This document shows, piece after piece, positions 51,037 to 60,120 of a stretch of DNA of 64,000 bases (position 1 is its first letter; each line of letters begins with the position of its first letter). The stretch is from an uncultured Phycisphaerales bacterium (GTDB lineage: Bacteria > Planctomycetota > Phycisphaerae > WQYP01): the NCBI GenBank assembly GCA_903845195.1, contig CAIMWO010000062.1, positions 158,277 through 222,276 on the forward strand, in the 5' to 3' direction. The position numbers were made by a program, and so were the translations under genes. Below the pieces are notes generated by a model. That model saw only the letters and a list, made by a program, of their open reading frames with translations, searched no databases and was not told the DNA's origin.

Positions 51037-52950
51037 GTGCTCAAACCCGAAATCCAAGATAAACGACGCTGGTGGAGCCGCGAAGACCTCATCCTCCTCA
51101 TCCTCCTGGGTATCCTCTATTTCCTCCCCGGACTTGCCCAAATCCCCCTCTTCGACCGCGACGAACCGCGCTTCGCCACCGCCGCCCGCGAAATGGCCAA
51201 CTCCGGCGACTACATCGTCCCCCATTTCAACGGCAACCTCCGCCCCGACAAACCCCCCTTGCTCTACTGGCTCATGAATGCTTCTTACGCCCTCACCGGC
51301 GGACCCTCCGAACTCGGCGCTCGCCTCCCCTCCGCTCTCTGTGGCACCCTCACTCTCCTCGTCGTCTACTTCGCCGTCGGCTCGCGCTTCGGCCGTGTCA
51401 CCGGCCTCATCGCCTCCCTCATGCTCGGTTCCACCGCGCTCTTCATCGTCGAGTCGCGCCTGGCCACCGCCGATTCCACCATGCTTCTCTTCATCACCAT
51501 CTGCATGGCCTGCGCCTGGCAGGCCTGGGACGCCGCCACGCCCTCCTCTGCCATCCCGCGCCAGCTTCCCCGGGCCGACAATCTGAATGATGCCCACCAG
51601 CGTCACATCGCACTCGACTCCGTCGTCTACTCGCATCCCACGCACGTGCCGTTCTGGATCGCATTGCTCTTCTGGCTGTCCCTGGCCCTTGGCACACTCA
51701 CCAAAGGCGTGCCGCTCTTTTTCGTCATCTTCCCCATGCTCGTCCTCTCCGTCTTCACCAAGAACTGGTCGTGGTGGCGTCACCTTCGTCCGCTTCTGGG
51801 TGTTCCCCTCCTCATCGTTCTCGTCGGCTGGTGGGTCATCGCCGCCGGCATCCAGACCGACTGGAAACTCATCCAGGATATGGTCGGCGTACATTTCCTG
51901 AATCGCACCCTCGGCCCGCTCCTCAACTTCCTAAACATCCACATCGCCGATCCCGCCGGTCCCGTCGGCAACGACCCCATGAAATCCTACGGCAAACCCC
52001 CCGGCTTCTACCTCCTGCTCGTCTGGGTCACCTTCTGGCCCTGGTCCCTCCTCCTCGTCCCCGCCGCCTTCCACGCCCTCCGCCGCCTCCGCGGCCGCAC
52101 CGCCGTCGCCATCGACCCCCGCCCCTACCAATTCCTCATTGCCTGGATCATCCCCACCTGGATCGTCCTCGAACTCGCCCGCGGCAAACTCCTGCATTAC
52201 CCCCTGCCAACCTACGTGCCTCTGGTCATCCTCTGCGCCGACGCCCTCGTCCAAGCCTGGCATCGCATGACCGACGTCCTCGCGTCACGTTGGTTCGCCG
52301 CAATGCGCTGGATCTTCATGCTCATCTGGATCGCCCTCGGCCTGCTCGCGCTCATCGCCGCGCAGCGTTACCTCGATCCCGACCTCTTCTCCCGCTGCAT
52401 CCCGCTCGCCGGCGCCCTCGTCGGCGTCGGCGTCGCCAGCGCCATCGCCTGGGGACGCCCCAGCTGGCCCTTCGTCATCGTCCTCGGCTTCGGCGCCGCG
52501 CTGCTCATCCTCTACACCCTCATCCTGCCGGAAATATCACCCATCCGCGTCAGCAAAGTCCTCGGCCAGCGCATGGCCGAGGTCCACAAAGCCCAGCCCG
52601 AATATCACTTCGCCTTCGCCGGCTACGAAGAACCCACCGTCGTCTTCTACGCAGGCGCACACGTCGACTCCTGGGCTACCCCCGATGACCTCATCGCCCA
52701 CGTCGGCTTCGCTCCCCTCACCTCGCCGAAAACCCCCTATCTCGTCATCGTCGATCAGCAATGGCTCGACGCGCTCAATGCCCGCCACGTCACCTACTAC
52801 CCCATGCGCGTCATCAAAGGTTTCAACCCCGCCAACTTCAAACCTGTTACGGCGATTCTCCTGGCCAACATCCCCCCCAACGACTACTCCCGCTCCGCCA
52901 CCGCTCCCGCCACCACATCAGCCCCCGCCTCACTTCCCGCCAACCCCTGA
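51037..52950 (+). CDS. ArnT-like GT-C glycosyltransferase (dolichyl-phosphate-mannose-mannosyltransferase type)
   Basis: A 637-aa protein with ~11 membrane helices. The first periplasmic loop has the catalytic motif FDRDEPRFATAAREMANSGDYIVPHFNG with D42-E43, then RPDKPPLLYWL, as in GT83/GT39 enzymes that move a sugar from a polyprenyl phosphate donor to lipid A or protein. GTG 51037, 8 nt after GAGG, is preferred to an ATG at 50989 without a site. Its end overlaps the convergent glycosyltransferase gene by 21 bases. Confidence 0.9.
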   Translation: MLKPEIQDKRRWWSREDLILLILLGILYFLPGLAQIPLFDRDEPRFATAAREMANSGDYIVPHFNGNLRPDKPPLLYWLMNASYALTGGPSELGARLPSALCGTLTLLVVYFAVGSRFGRVTGLIASLMLGSTALFIVESRLATADSTMLLFITICMACAWQAWDAATPSSAIPRQLPRADNLNDAHQRHIALDSVVYSHPTHVPFWIALLFWLSLALGTLTKGVPLFFVIFPMLVLSVFTKNWSWWRHLRPLLGVPLLIVLVGWWVIAAGIQTDWKLIQDMVGVHFLNRTLGPLLNFLNIHIADPAGPVGNDPMKSYGKPPGFYLLLVWVTFWPWSLLLVPAAFHALRRLRGRTAVAIDPRPYQFLIAWIIPTWIVLELARGKLLHYPLPTYVPLVILCADALVQAWHRMTDVLASRWFAAMRWIFMLIWIALGLLALIAAQRYLDPDLFSRCIPLAGALVGVGVASAIAWGRPSWPFVIVLGFGAALLILYTLILPEISPIRVSKVLGQRMAEVHKAQPEYHFAFAGYEEPTVVFYAGAHVDSWATPDDLIAHVGFAPLTSPKTPYLVIVDQQWLDALNARHVTYYPMRVIKGFNPANFKPVTAILLANIPPNDYSRSATAPATTSAPASLPANP

Positions 52951-54543
52951 TGTACTCAAATCGCTCGTCAGTTCCTCATACACCTCCACCACCCGTCGCG
53001 CCGAATCCTCCCAACTCAGCAGCCGCACTTCCGATTTTCCCTCCTCCCGCAGCGTCTCCGCCAGCGGCGGATGTCGCAGCACCGCCAGAATCTTGTTCGC
53101 CAGATCCTCCGTGTCCCAGAAATCCACCTTCAGCACATGCTTCAACACTTCCGCCACGCCCGACTGCTTCGAAATAATTACCGGCACATCGTTGCTCAAC
53201 GCCTCCAGCGGCGCCTGTCCAAATGGTTCGCTCACGCTCGGCATCACATACACATCCGCCAGCTTGAACACCTTCTCCACTTCGCGCTTCCGCAGAAATC
53301 CTGTGAACACCACGTGTGAACTGATCCCCATCTCCTCCGCCGCCGCCATGATTTCTTCTGCCATGTCACCCCCGCCCGCCATCACGAACTTCACATGCTT
53401 GTCCTTCTCCAGCACCTTCCGCGCCGCATGCAGAAAATAATCCGGTCCCTTCTGCTGCGTGATCCGCCCCAAAAACAGCACGATTCGCTGCGCCTTCTTG
53501 CCCCGGCTCGCCGTCGCCGCGGCGCTGCCGTTGTCCTGCGGCGCGTTATACACCACCCGGATCTTCCGCGGATCGACCCCATACTTCTCGATCAACTGCG
53601 TCTTGGTCAGGTACGACACCGCCACCACCCGCTCCGCCGCCAGCATCCCCTCCCGCTCAATTTCCATGATCCGGGGATGGGCATTCGCCCCCGCACGGTC
53701 CAGCTCCGTTGAATGGATCTGCACCACCAGCGGCTTGCCCGTCGCATCCGCCACCGCCATCGCCGCCGGAAACGTCATCCAGTCATGCGCGTGCACAACA
53801 TCAAAATCTTCCTTCTTCGCCACCCCCAGCGCCAACTGCGCATACCGCTGCGTCTCCGCAAACAAGTCCGTGGCATATTGCGCCTCCGCCGCCGGCATCT
53901 GCTCGAGATACATCTGTTCCCGCGCCGGCGCTTTCTCCCCACCCGCGCCACCCGTCGCCACCGCCCGCTGCATCCACTGCTCCCGCGCCGACAGCGATGG
54001 GGGGGGTGGGGGGGCTGAATCCCCTCGTGACGGCGGTCCCACCAGCGGCGGTCGCGGAATCCCCGCCGGCCAGCGCTGCTCCAGCATCTGCTCCTCCCGC
54101 ACCCATTCATATTGCCGCACCGTCAAATACGGCGACAACAGCACATCCACCGGCCGAAACCGCACGTGCGCCAGTTCCCCCGCCACCGCCGACGAAGTAT
54201 TCTCCCGCACCTCCACCTGCTCGCCCGCCACATCCCCCGGCAAACTCTCATCATCCCCCACCTGTTCCTCTGGCTCTCGAAAATGATCCGTCGCCTCATG
54301 TGCATACGCCTGCTCCACCGCATGCGCTACCGCCTGCTCCACTTCGCCGTTCGTCAGCTTCGGAATCTGTCTGGTGGAAACCGGCCGCGCCGGCTGGTCC
54401 ACCCGCGCCGCCGTAGGCTTGGGCAATACAAACAATACGTCCACGTCGAGATGGTTCAGTGCCTTGGCCAGCCCGAAACAGGCCACGCCCAACCCGCCGG
54501 AAATGAACGGCGGAAACTCCCAACCCAACATGAAAACTTTCAC
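52930..54543 (-). CDS. GT4/GT5-type glycosyltransferase with a long insertion
   Basis: A 537-aa protein. Starts VKVFMLGWEFPPFISGGLGVACFGLAKAL, like glycogen-synthase-related transferases. The insertion at about residues 60-235 is Glu/Pro-rich (with a PPPPPS run coded by C7-A-C8). Then VVHAHDWMTFPAAM, PLVVQIHSTELDR, IRVVYNAP, LFLGRITQQKGPDYFL, FVMAGGGDMAEEI, DVYVMPSVSEPFGQAPLEALSNDVPVIIS (donor-site EPFG). GTG 54543 follows GGAGG by 8 nt. The homopolymer run at 53999-54014 could slip. Confidence 0.9.
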   Translation of the reverse strand: MKVFMLGWEFPPFISGGLGVACFGLAKALNHLDVDVLFVLPKPTAARVDQPARPVSTRQIPKLTNGEVEQAVAHAVEQAYAHEATDHFREPEEQVGDDESLPGDVAGEQVEVRENTSSAVAGELAHVRFRPVDVLLSPYLTVRQYEWVREEQMLEQRWPAGIPRPPLVGPPSRGDSAPPPPPSLSAREQWMQRAVATGGAGGEKAPAREQMYLEQMPAAEAQYATDLFAETQRYAQLALGVAKKEDFDVVHAHDWMTFPAAMAVADATGKPLVVQIHSTELDRAGANAHPRIMEIEREGMLAAERVVAVSYLTKTQLIEKYGVDPRKIRVVYNAPQDNGSAAATASRGKKAQRIVLFLGRITQQKGPDYFLHAARKVLEKDKHVKFVMAGGGDMAEEIMAAAEEMGISSHVVFTGFLRKREVEKVFKLADVYVMPSVSEPFGQAPLEALSNDVPVIISKQSGVAEVLKHVLKVDFWDTEDLANKILAVLRHPPLAETLREEGKSEVRLLSWEDSARRVVEVYEELTSDLSTSGVGGK

Positions 54544-54635
54544 AACCTTTGCCTCCGGGCACGCCGGCACGATGCCCGACTTGCCTCACCGTTACTATCC
54601 TTCAACGCCCCACATCTGTCAAAAATGCACCACCT

Positions 54636-54660
54636 GTGGTGCAGGCTTCCAAGCCTGCAC
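54636..54660. repeat. GTGGTGC hairpin repeat, copy 3
   Basis: GTGGTGC, arm AGGCT, loop TCCA, arm AGCCT, GCAC. Shares the 17-mer CAGGCTTCCAAGCCTGC (54642-54658) with rnpB 2724-2740. Confidence 0.75.
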
Positions 54661-54678
54661 GAATCCACCCCACGCCCC

Positions 54679-55449
54679 TCACCTCCTCCACCGCTTCACC
54701 GCCGCCTCCGCCACTGGCGTCCACAACACTTCCGCCCCCTTCTCCCCGCACACCCGTAACTCTCCCCCGCGCGACACCATCACCACCCCCGCATGCTCCT
54801 CCGCATCAATCCGCGCCGCAATCTCCTCCAGCGGCGTACGCGTCTCCCACCGCCAGATCAACTCCGGCTGGGCCAGAAAATGATCCCGCACCAGCGCTCG
54901 CAACTCCGGCTCCCCGCTCATCTCCCCCGGCGCAACATGCGCCTCCTCCTGCAACTCCCGCAACAAATGCCCAATCAATCCCCGTACCGTCGCCGGAAAT
55001 TCCGCCGTCCCCAATTCGTCCAGCACCCCGCCCAGCAAATGCGCCCGCCCCGGATACGCCGCCACCCGGTGCGACCGTATCCCCATCAGCGCCCACTCCC
55101 CATGCGTCAGCAGCACCGAATTCCCCAATCCCGCGATCATGCTCTTCGGCGCATGCGCCGCAAACCATTCCCGATCCCGCAGCGTCGTCGTCAGAAAATG
55201 CTTGTATTCCCCCGGACCCACCCGCAACCGCAATCCCCCGCCCTCCGCCTGCGCCTCAATCAACCGCGTGATCCGCCCGTTAAACAGCGACCTCCCATTT
55301 CGCCGCGCATCCTCCACATACTCCGCCCACCGCTCCTCGATCCGTCGCGCCGCCTCCCCCGGGACATTCATCGCTCCCGCCTCCCACACCACCCCTATAT
55401 CCCCCGCCGCTATCGGCCCTTCCGCCAAAATGTCAAATTCGTTATTCAT
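54679..55449 (-). CDS. NUDT22-like Nudix protein
   Basis: A 256-aa protein. Middle: YKHFLTTTLRDREWFA, then GNSVLLTHGEWALMGIRSHRVAAYPGRAHLLGGVLDE, and after an insertion the Nudix core HLLRELQEEAHV (REx2EE). The split Nudix box with an insertion between GG and RE and the upstream layout resemble eukaryotic NUDT22 (UDP-sugar hydrolase), so a nucleotide-sugar substrate is possible. The neighbouring glycosyltransferases support this. No ribosome site: TATAGT ends six bases before the ATG, suggesting a leaderless message. Confidence 0.75.
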   Translation of the reverse strand: MNNEFDILAEGPIAAGDIGVVWEAGAMNVPGEAARRIEERWAEYVEDARRNGRSLFNGRITRLIEAQAEGGGLRLRVGPGEYKHFLTTTLRDREWFAAHAPKSMIAGLGNSVLLTHGEWALMGIRSHRVAAYPGRAHLLGGVLDELGTAEFPATVRGLIGHLLRELQEEAHVAPGEMSGEPELRALVRDHFLAQPELIWRWETRTPLEEIAARIDAEEHAGVVMVSRGGELRVCGEKGAEVLWTPVAEAAVKRWRR

Positions 55450-55455
55450 CTAACT

Positions 55456-55461
55456 ACTATA
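55456..55461 (-). promoter_or_regulatory. -10 element placed for a leaderless start of the Nudix gene
   Basis: On the minus strand TATAGT is followed by AGTTAG and then ATG at 55449: the same six-base gap as at rnpB, the VKOR gene and uvrB. No clear -35. Confidence 0.45.
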
Positions 55462-55674
55462 ATACTCGATTAACATTCCAGGATGCTCTCTCCTTGCGTC
55501 CGCGTTCCACGTTAGGGATACTGAAAGAACGCGAACTGTCCGTTCAATCGACATGGCAAGGGCAATTCCCGCCTGCGGACCTCTCGTTTCCTCGCCCGTT
55601 CGTCCAATTGAATTCGACATGCGGATTTATGCCCGTGATCGTTGCACGGAACTCACTGGAAGCGTCTTTTTTAG

Positions 55675-55680
55675 GATAAT
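55675..55680 (+). promoter_or_regulatory. -10 element just before a GT4 gene
   Basis: GATAAT ends seven bases before ATG 55688 and no Shine-Dalgarno is present, so the message probably has zero to one leader bases. Confidence 0.45.
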
Positions 55681-55687
55681 ATGTTGA

Positions 55688-56734
55688 ATGAAGATTTGCC
55701 TGTATAGCCATGTGTTTCTTCCTCGCGTGGGGGGAGTCCAGACCAGCAGCCACCAACTCGCAGAAGGCCTTACCGATCTCGGCCACTGCGTCACCATCGT
55801 CACGGAGATCCCCGCCGATCCCGATTATGATCGACAATTCCCATTCAAGGTCGTGCGTATCACCGATCCGGACGGATGGCCCGCCATCCTCAAGGAACAC
55901 GACATCCTCGTTTCCAACGGTTTCAGTCTCAAATACCTGTGGAAATGGCGTCGCGGCAAAATTCCCTTCGGATGGATCCACGCCATGGCGCTGGGTTCTC
56001 CAAAGATCACCGATTCGGTCTTCTGGTACTTCCGCTATCAGTCGCGGCGCATGGCTTTGTCCTTCGGCGACTTTAATATCTGCGTCAGTCAGTGGATGAA
56101 ACAACACATCAAGAAATCCTCGGCAGTCGTTCTCCCTAATGCCCTCGATCCAATATTCCAACCCCCAGCCGAACCTGTGCCCATCGGCAAGGTCGCTTAT
56201 TTTGGCCGCATGTGGTTGGGCAAAGGCCTGGCCACTCTCGTTGACGCCATGAAAATCTGCCGGCAAGCCGGACGCGAAGTGCCCGTCGACTTCTGGGGCG
56301 AAGGCACCCATCAAGGCATCGTCGAACAGCAAGCCCGTGATTTGGGCGTATCGGATCTTGCCACCTTCCACCCCTTCTTACGCGGACCAGCGCTCGTTCA
56401 GGCCATCCAGCAAGCCAAGTTCGTCGTGGTTCCCACCATCGTTTGCGAAACCTTCGGCCTCGTCGCCGCCGAGGCCATGGCTTGCGGCAGATGCGTGATC
56501 GGCAGCAAAGACGGCGGCATGCGCGAGTTGCTCGAAGGCGTCTGTCCCATCTTCGACAACGGCAACGCCCAGCAACTCGCCGACTGCATGATCGATCTGC
56601 TCGACCATCCCGAAGATCTCCGCCGACGTGAAGCCCTCGCCCTCGAACGCTCCAAACTCTACTCCCGCGACCGTGTGTGCCGGCAATATGCCGACTTCTT
56701 CCAATCCGTCGTCGATCGCAAAAAAAAGAAATGA
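55688..56734 (+). CDS. GT4-family glycosyltransferase
   Basis: A 348-aa cytoplasmic transferase. N-terminal MKICLYSHVFLPRVGGVQTSSHQLAEGLTDLGH is the acceptor-side Rossmann start with the GGV/GG loop. The C-terminal half has VAYFGRMWLGKGLATLVDA, DFWGEG, HPFLRG and VVPTIVCETFGLVAAEAMACGRCVIGSKDGGMREL, the E-x7-E donor-binding motif (CETFGLVAAE). Ends with a Lys-rich tail. Acts on an unknown acceptor, probably in envelope or extracellular polysaccharide synthesis. Confidence 0.93.
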   Translation: MKICLYSHVFLPRVGGVQTSSHQLAEGLTDLGHCVTIVTEIPADPDYDRQFPFKVVRITDPDGWPAILKEHDILVSNGFSLKYLWKWRRGKIPFGWIHAMALGSPKITDSVFWYFRYQSRRMALSFGDFNICVSQWMKQHIKKSSAVVLPNALDPIFQPPAEPVPIGKVAYFGRMWLGKGLATLVDAMKICRQAGREVPVDFWGEGTHQGIVEQQARDLGVSDLATFHPFLRGPALVQAIQQAKFVVVPTIVCETFGLVAAEAMACGRCVIGSKDGGMRELLEGVCPIFDNGNAQQLADCMIDLLDHPEDLRRREALALERSKLYSRDRVCRQYADFFQSVVDRKKKK

Positions 56735-56906
56735 CCCTGCGCGCGCACTCGCCTTGCCGATGCCCCCGTTGCCTCCGCCCTCTCCGCGTCGCCGCCCTCC
56801 CGCCAATCCCCGAAAAATCCGATTTTCGGGAATGAAATCCTCACTTGGACGTTCCTGCCTTCATCAGTATGCTGCTCTTTTCTCCCGCTCTTCGAAAGCA
56901 TTTTTT

Positions 56907-58256
56907 ATGGCCCCGATCTCATTTGCCAAACTCCTACTCCTGCTCTTCTGCCTCTCCGCCGCCACCGCCTTCGCCGCCAACACCACGCAACCCGCCACCG
57001 CCACCAGGCCCGCCGCGACGCAAAAATTCTCCGACCTCAAATCCATCCAGCCCCGCACCGCGCTCCCCAACGTCGGCGCACGCCTCAAATACAACGGCGA
57101 CGTCCGCATCGCCTTCATCGGCGGCTCCATCACCGCCGCTAACGCCGGCTGGCGCACCCAGACCTTCGAATGGCTCCAGGCCCAGTACCCCCGCGCCAAA
57201 CTCACCGAAATCAACGCCGCCATCGGTGGCACCGGTTCCGACCTGGGCGCCTATCGCATCAAAGAGCAAGTCCTCGATAACCACCCCGACCTCGTCTTCG
57301 TCGAATTCGCCGTCAACGACGCTGGCGCCGACCCGCGCACCATCCGCCGCTCCATGGAAGGCATGGTCCGCAAGATCTGGAAGAACGACCCCACCACCGA
57401 CATCGTCTTCGTCTACACCCTCACCGACGCCTTCGAACAAATCTACCAGGGCGGCTCATTCCCCAAGGCCGTCATCGCCGACGAACAAGTCGCCGATCAC
57501 TACGGCATCCCGTCCATCCACCTCGGCCTCGAAGTCGTCCAACAGGTCATCGATAACCAAATGGTCATGAAATTCCCCGCCACTCCCACACCCCAGGAAA
57601 CCGCCTCCCTCGGCAAACGCAAAGTCTTCTCCAACGACGGCATCCATCCCCTCTCCGACACCGGCCACAAACTCTACACCGATGCCGCCACCGCCGCTCT
57701 CAAAGAACTCCTCAATACTGGCAAGGCCGGACGCCACCGCACCCCCGCTCCCCTCGAACCCGACAACCTCGAAAACGCCAAACTCATCTCCCCCGAAGGC
57801 CACCTCTCCCCCGGCTGGACCCGCGTCCCCGGCACTCACCCCACCGCCGCACCCTTCCTCCGCTTCACCCAGCAACTCTGGATCGCCTCCACCCCCGGCG
57901 AAACCGTCACGCTCCACTTCAAAGGCACCGCCGTCGGCATCTACGACCTCATCGGCCCCGACACCGACCAGCTCCTCGTGCAAATCGACGACCAGCCCGC
58001 CCACCTCGTCCGCCGCTTCGACCACTTCTGCACCTACCGCCGCATCAGCTTCACCCTCTTCGCTACCGATCTCAAGGACGCCGAACACACCCTCATCCTC
58101 ACCGTCCCCCAAGGCAAACAACGCATCGACAAACTCGACTTCCTCAAGAAAGCCGGCGTCAAAATCCTCGACCCCGAACCCTACATGCTCTTCAACACCT
58201 ACATCTCGCGCCTCATGGTCCTCGGCGACGAAATCGTCGACCAACCCAACAAATGA
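56907..58256 (+). CDS. Exported SGNH/GDSL-family hydrolase with C-terminal beta domain
   Basis: A 449-aa protein with a signal peptide (LLLLLFCLSAATAFA-A). Residues ~55-260: SGNH esterase fold with block I FIGGSIT (S74), block II IGGTGSDLGAY, block III VEFAVND (Asn) and block V DGIHPLSDTGH (D244, H247). Residues ~290-440: beta-sandwich (PGETVTLHFKGTAVGIYDLIG, FCTYRRISFTLFA), like accessory domains of acetylxylan or rhamnogalacturonan acetylesterases. Likely deacetylates polysaccharide outside the cytoplasm. The frame is open far upstream; the start was set by the signal peptide, with M at 56832 as an alternative. Confidence 0.88.
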   Translation: MAPISFAKLLLLLFCLSAATAFAANTTQPATATRPAATQKFSDLKSIQPRTALPNVGARLKYNGDVRIAFIGGSITAANAGWRTQTFEWLQAQYPRAKLTEINAAIGGTGSDLGAYRIKEQVLDNHPDLVFVEFAVNDAGADPRTIRRSMEGMVRKIWKNDPTTDIVFVYTLTDAFEQIYQGGSFPKAVIADEQVADHYGIPSIHLGLEVVQQVIDNQMVMKFPATPTPQETASLGKRKVFSNDGIHPLSDTGHKLYTDAATAALKELLNTGKAGRHRTPAPLEPDNLENAKLISPEGHLSPGWTRVPGTHPTAAPFLRFTQQLWIASTPGETVTLHFKGTAVGIYDLIGPDTDQLLVQIDDQPAHLVRRFDHFCTYRRISFTLFATDLKDAEHTLILTVPQGKQRIDKLDFLKKAGVKILDPEPYMLFNTYISRLMVLGDEIVDQPNK

Positions 58257-59037
58257 ACACATTCCATGAGTTCACATCGCGAATACTCCTGATTCAACAA
58301 AATCCCTCGACTCCGTCGAGAGGCCAATCCGGTACCGCAAATTCCACCACGCTACCAGGAATCGGATGACGCATCTGTCTATAAAGATGTGAATCCCAAC
58401 ACAGAACGTGTTGCGATCTTGTGTTTCGCTCTGCAGACGAACAGTTCGCGGCGGGCAAACTAGGAAAGATAAGTGGACTTAATTTACGTTTGTTCATCTA
58501 CTTATAGGACCATGCTGTAAGCTCCTGGAGGATCAGCAAACATCATGAACAATGCGGAGTATGGCTGATTAAAGTCATATAAAATATTTATAAATAACCA
58601 GTTACATTTCTATATGAGATTCGATAATGAACCGTGTTAGTGCTTGTGTCGGGCCAATGCGGGCAATTTTTGCTCGATAAATTAAACGATTTAACGCTCA
58701 TAATATATTTGACTTCACCCATTCTCGCAGTACATTTACTCATGTACGTGGCGATTGCGCAAATCCGTCGCTGCGTCGTGGGAGAGAGAGGCATCCAGCC
58801 TTTTGGAATAGCCCGTGGACGATGACAGGTAATTTCTCTGTCCATTGAGTGTTCGCGCATCTCCTCCCTCGATATGTATGAACCACCGGTCCACCCAAGT
58901 ACCTGAAGGTGCAAAGGTGTCGGTGCGCGACTGAGTTAACAGGTGTGCCTGTGCAGGCCGAAAGTGTATTCGTCTGCCACACCAGGTAGTTTTTCTTTTC
59001 ACCAGCGTTATCTGTGTGAGAGGGAAGGAGAGAGAGC
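58257..59037. other. 780-bp gene-free, partly AT-rich region
   Basis: The segment around 58560-58740 is strikingly AT-rich (TAAAATATTTATAAATAACC) against a GC-rich genome. No frame shows protein features. A possible promoter TTGACT (58709-58714), 16 bp, TACATT (58731-58736) would give the PEP-CTERM gene a leader of nearly 300 nt. A tiny frame MNNAEYG at about 58543 follows GGAGGA and could be a leader peptide; weak. Confidence 0.5.
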
Positions 59038-59796
59038 ATGTTAAGTCGTAACTATTTGGCCGCGGCTGCGATCGCGGCACTGATGGCGGCGTCCATCGGG
59101 GTCAGCTCCGCCCGCGCAACGGGGTTTTCCAACGGCGGCTTTGAGTCGGGCGATTTCACCGGCTGGACCAAAGATGGCGGATCCTGGGATTACGGCATCG
59201 GAAACTACACCTTCACCGGCGATCCTGGCCAGAGTGCAATTGTGACCGCTGGCGAAGATCCGCTTCTGGCCAGCTACGGGGTACACAATATCAACAACGT
59301 CTACAGCGGCACTTACTCCGCACGGCTTAACAGCAACGACGGCGGAAACTACCATTTCTCGACGATTTCGCAAACCGCCGTCTGGACCGATCCGAACATC
59401 TACTTCGCGTGGCGCACGGTGCTGCAGGATCCCGGGCACGAGCATGATGCGGAACCGCACTTCAGCCTGAAGCTCGAGGATCTCACCACCAATACGGTCC
59501 TCTACAGCACGTTGTTTGCGGCCGACACCATGCCCGCCAACATCAAGAACATAATTGGGGACTACACCTATACCGATTGGCAGATTGTGAATCTGGACGC
59601 CTCCGCAGTCGTTGGCGACACGCTGAAGCTGACGCTGTTGGCTTCGGATTGTGCCTATGGCGCCCACGATGGCGCAGCCTACCTCGATGGCTTCGGCGCC
59701 ATACTGCCGCCTGAGGGCTCCGGTGTCCCCGAACCGGCCAGCCTCTCGCTGCTCGCGTTGGGCGCTGCGGGTCTGCTGCTGCGTCGTCGCGCCTAA
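59038..59796 (+). CDS. PEP-CTERM sorting domain protein
   Basis: A 252-aa exported protein. Signal peptide at residues ~1-27 (ending ARA-T). The middle (GFSNGGFESGDFTGWTKDGGSW and onward) is a galactose-binding/jelly-roll-like beta domain as in many surface proteins. The C-terminus VPEPASLSLLALGAAGLLLRRRA is a complete PEP-CTERM tripartite signal: VPEP, hydrophobic helix, Arg cluster. Exosortase would cleave it; none is in the window. Start after GGAAGGAG. Strong terminator downstream. Confidence 0.93.
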   Translation: MLSRNYLAAAAIAALMAASIGVSSARATGFSNGGFESGDFTGWTKDGGSWDYGIGNYTFTGDPGQSAIVTAGEDPLLASYGVHNINNVYSGTYSARLNSNDGGNYHFSTISQTAVWTDPNIYFAWRTVLQDPGHEHDAEPHFSLKLEDLTTNTVLYSTLFAADTMPANIKNIIGDYTYTDWQIVNLDASAVVGDTLKLTLLASDCAYGAHDGAAYLDGFGAILPPEGSGVPEPASLSLLALGAAGLLLRRRA

Positions 59797-59822
59797 AGCG
59801 TTTTTTGGTCGATTCATAAACC

Positions 59823-59860
59823 AGCGCCGGCGGAAGTAATTCCGCCGGCGCTTTCTTTTA
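59823..59860 (+). terminator. Intrinsic terminator of the PEP-CTERM gene
   Basis: A perfect 13-bp stem (59823-59835 with 59840-59852), loop GTAA, then TTCTTTT. Confidence 0.95.
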
Positions 59861-60120
59861 CCTCCTAATAGAATGAAGCCGGGAAGTGGCCGACGGTTTG
59901 AATCCGCATGATTCAAGCGATAAACACGCTGTCATCAACGCCGCTATTTGCGAGTCGTTAACACCAGCCTTGCCGTGGCAACGCAAGGCTTCCCACAGTC
60001 CACCCAAGCGGCCCGATCCTCCCCTCAACAATCTCTTCCTGCCCGCTCCCCCTTGTGGTGCCGACGACTGTGTGTATCCGCTCTATTGAATGACGCGAAA
60101 GCCACTCGGAAGCATGGGAG
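59861..60120. other. Gene-free spacer between convergent genes
   Basis: Contains one 8-bp hairpin AGCCTTGC/GCAAGGCT (59966-59973 with 59983-59990), which could end transcription of the minus-strand sigma factor gene but lacks a T tract. Nothing else is seen. Confidence 0.5.

Noticed and set aside
58588..58914. 108-codon minus frame in the AT-rich gap
   Set aside because: No ribosome site, no domain, mixed composition; not supported as a gene.
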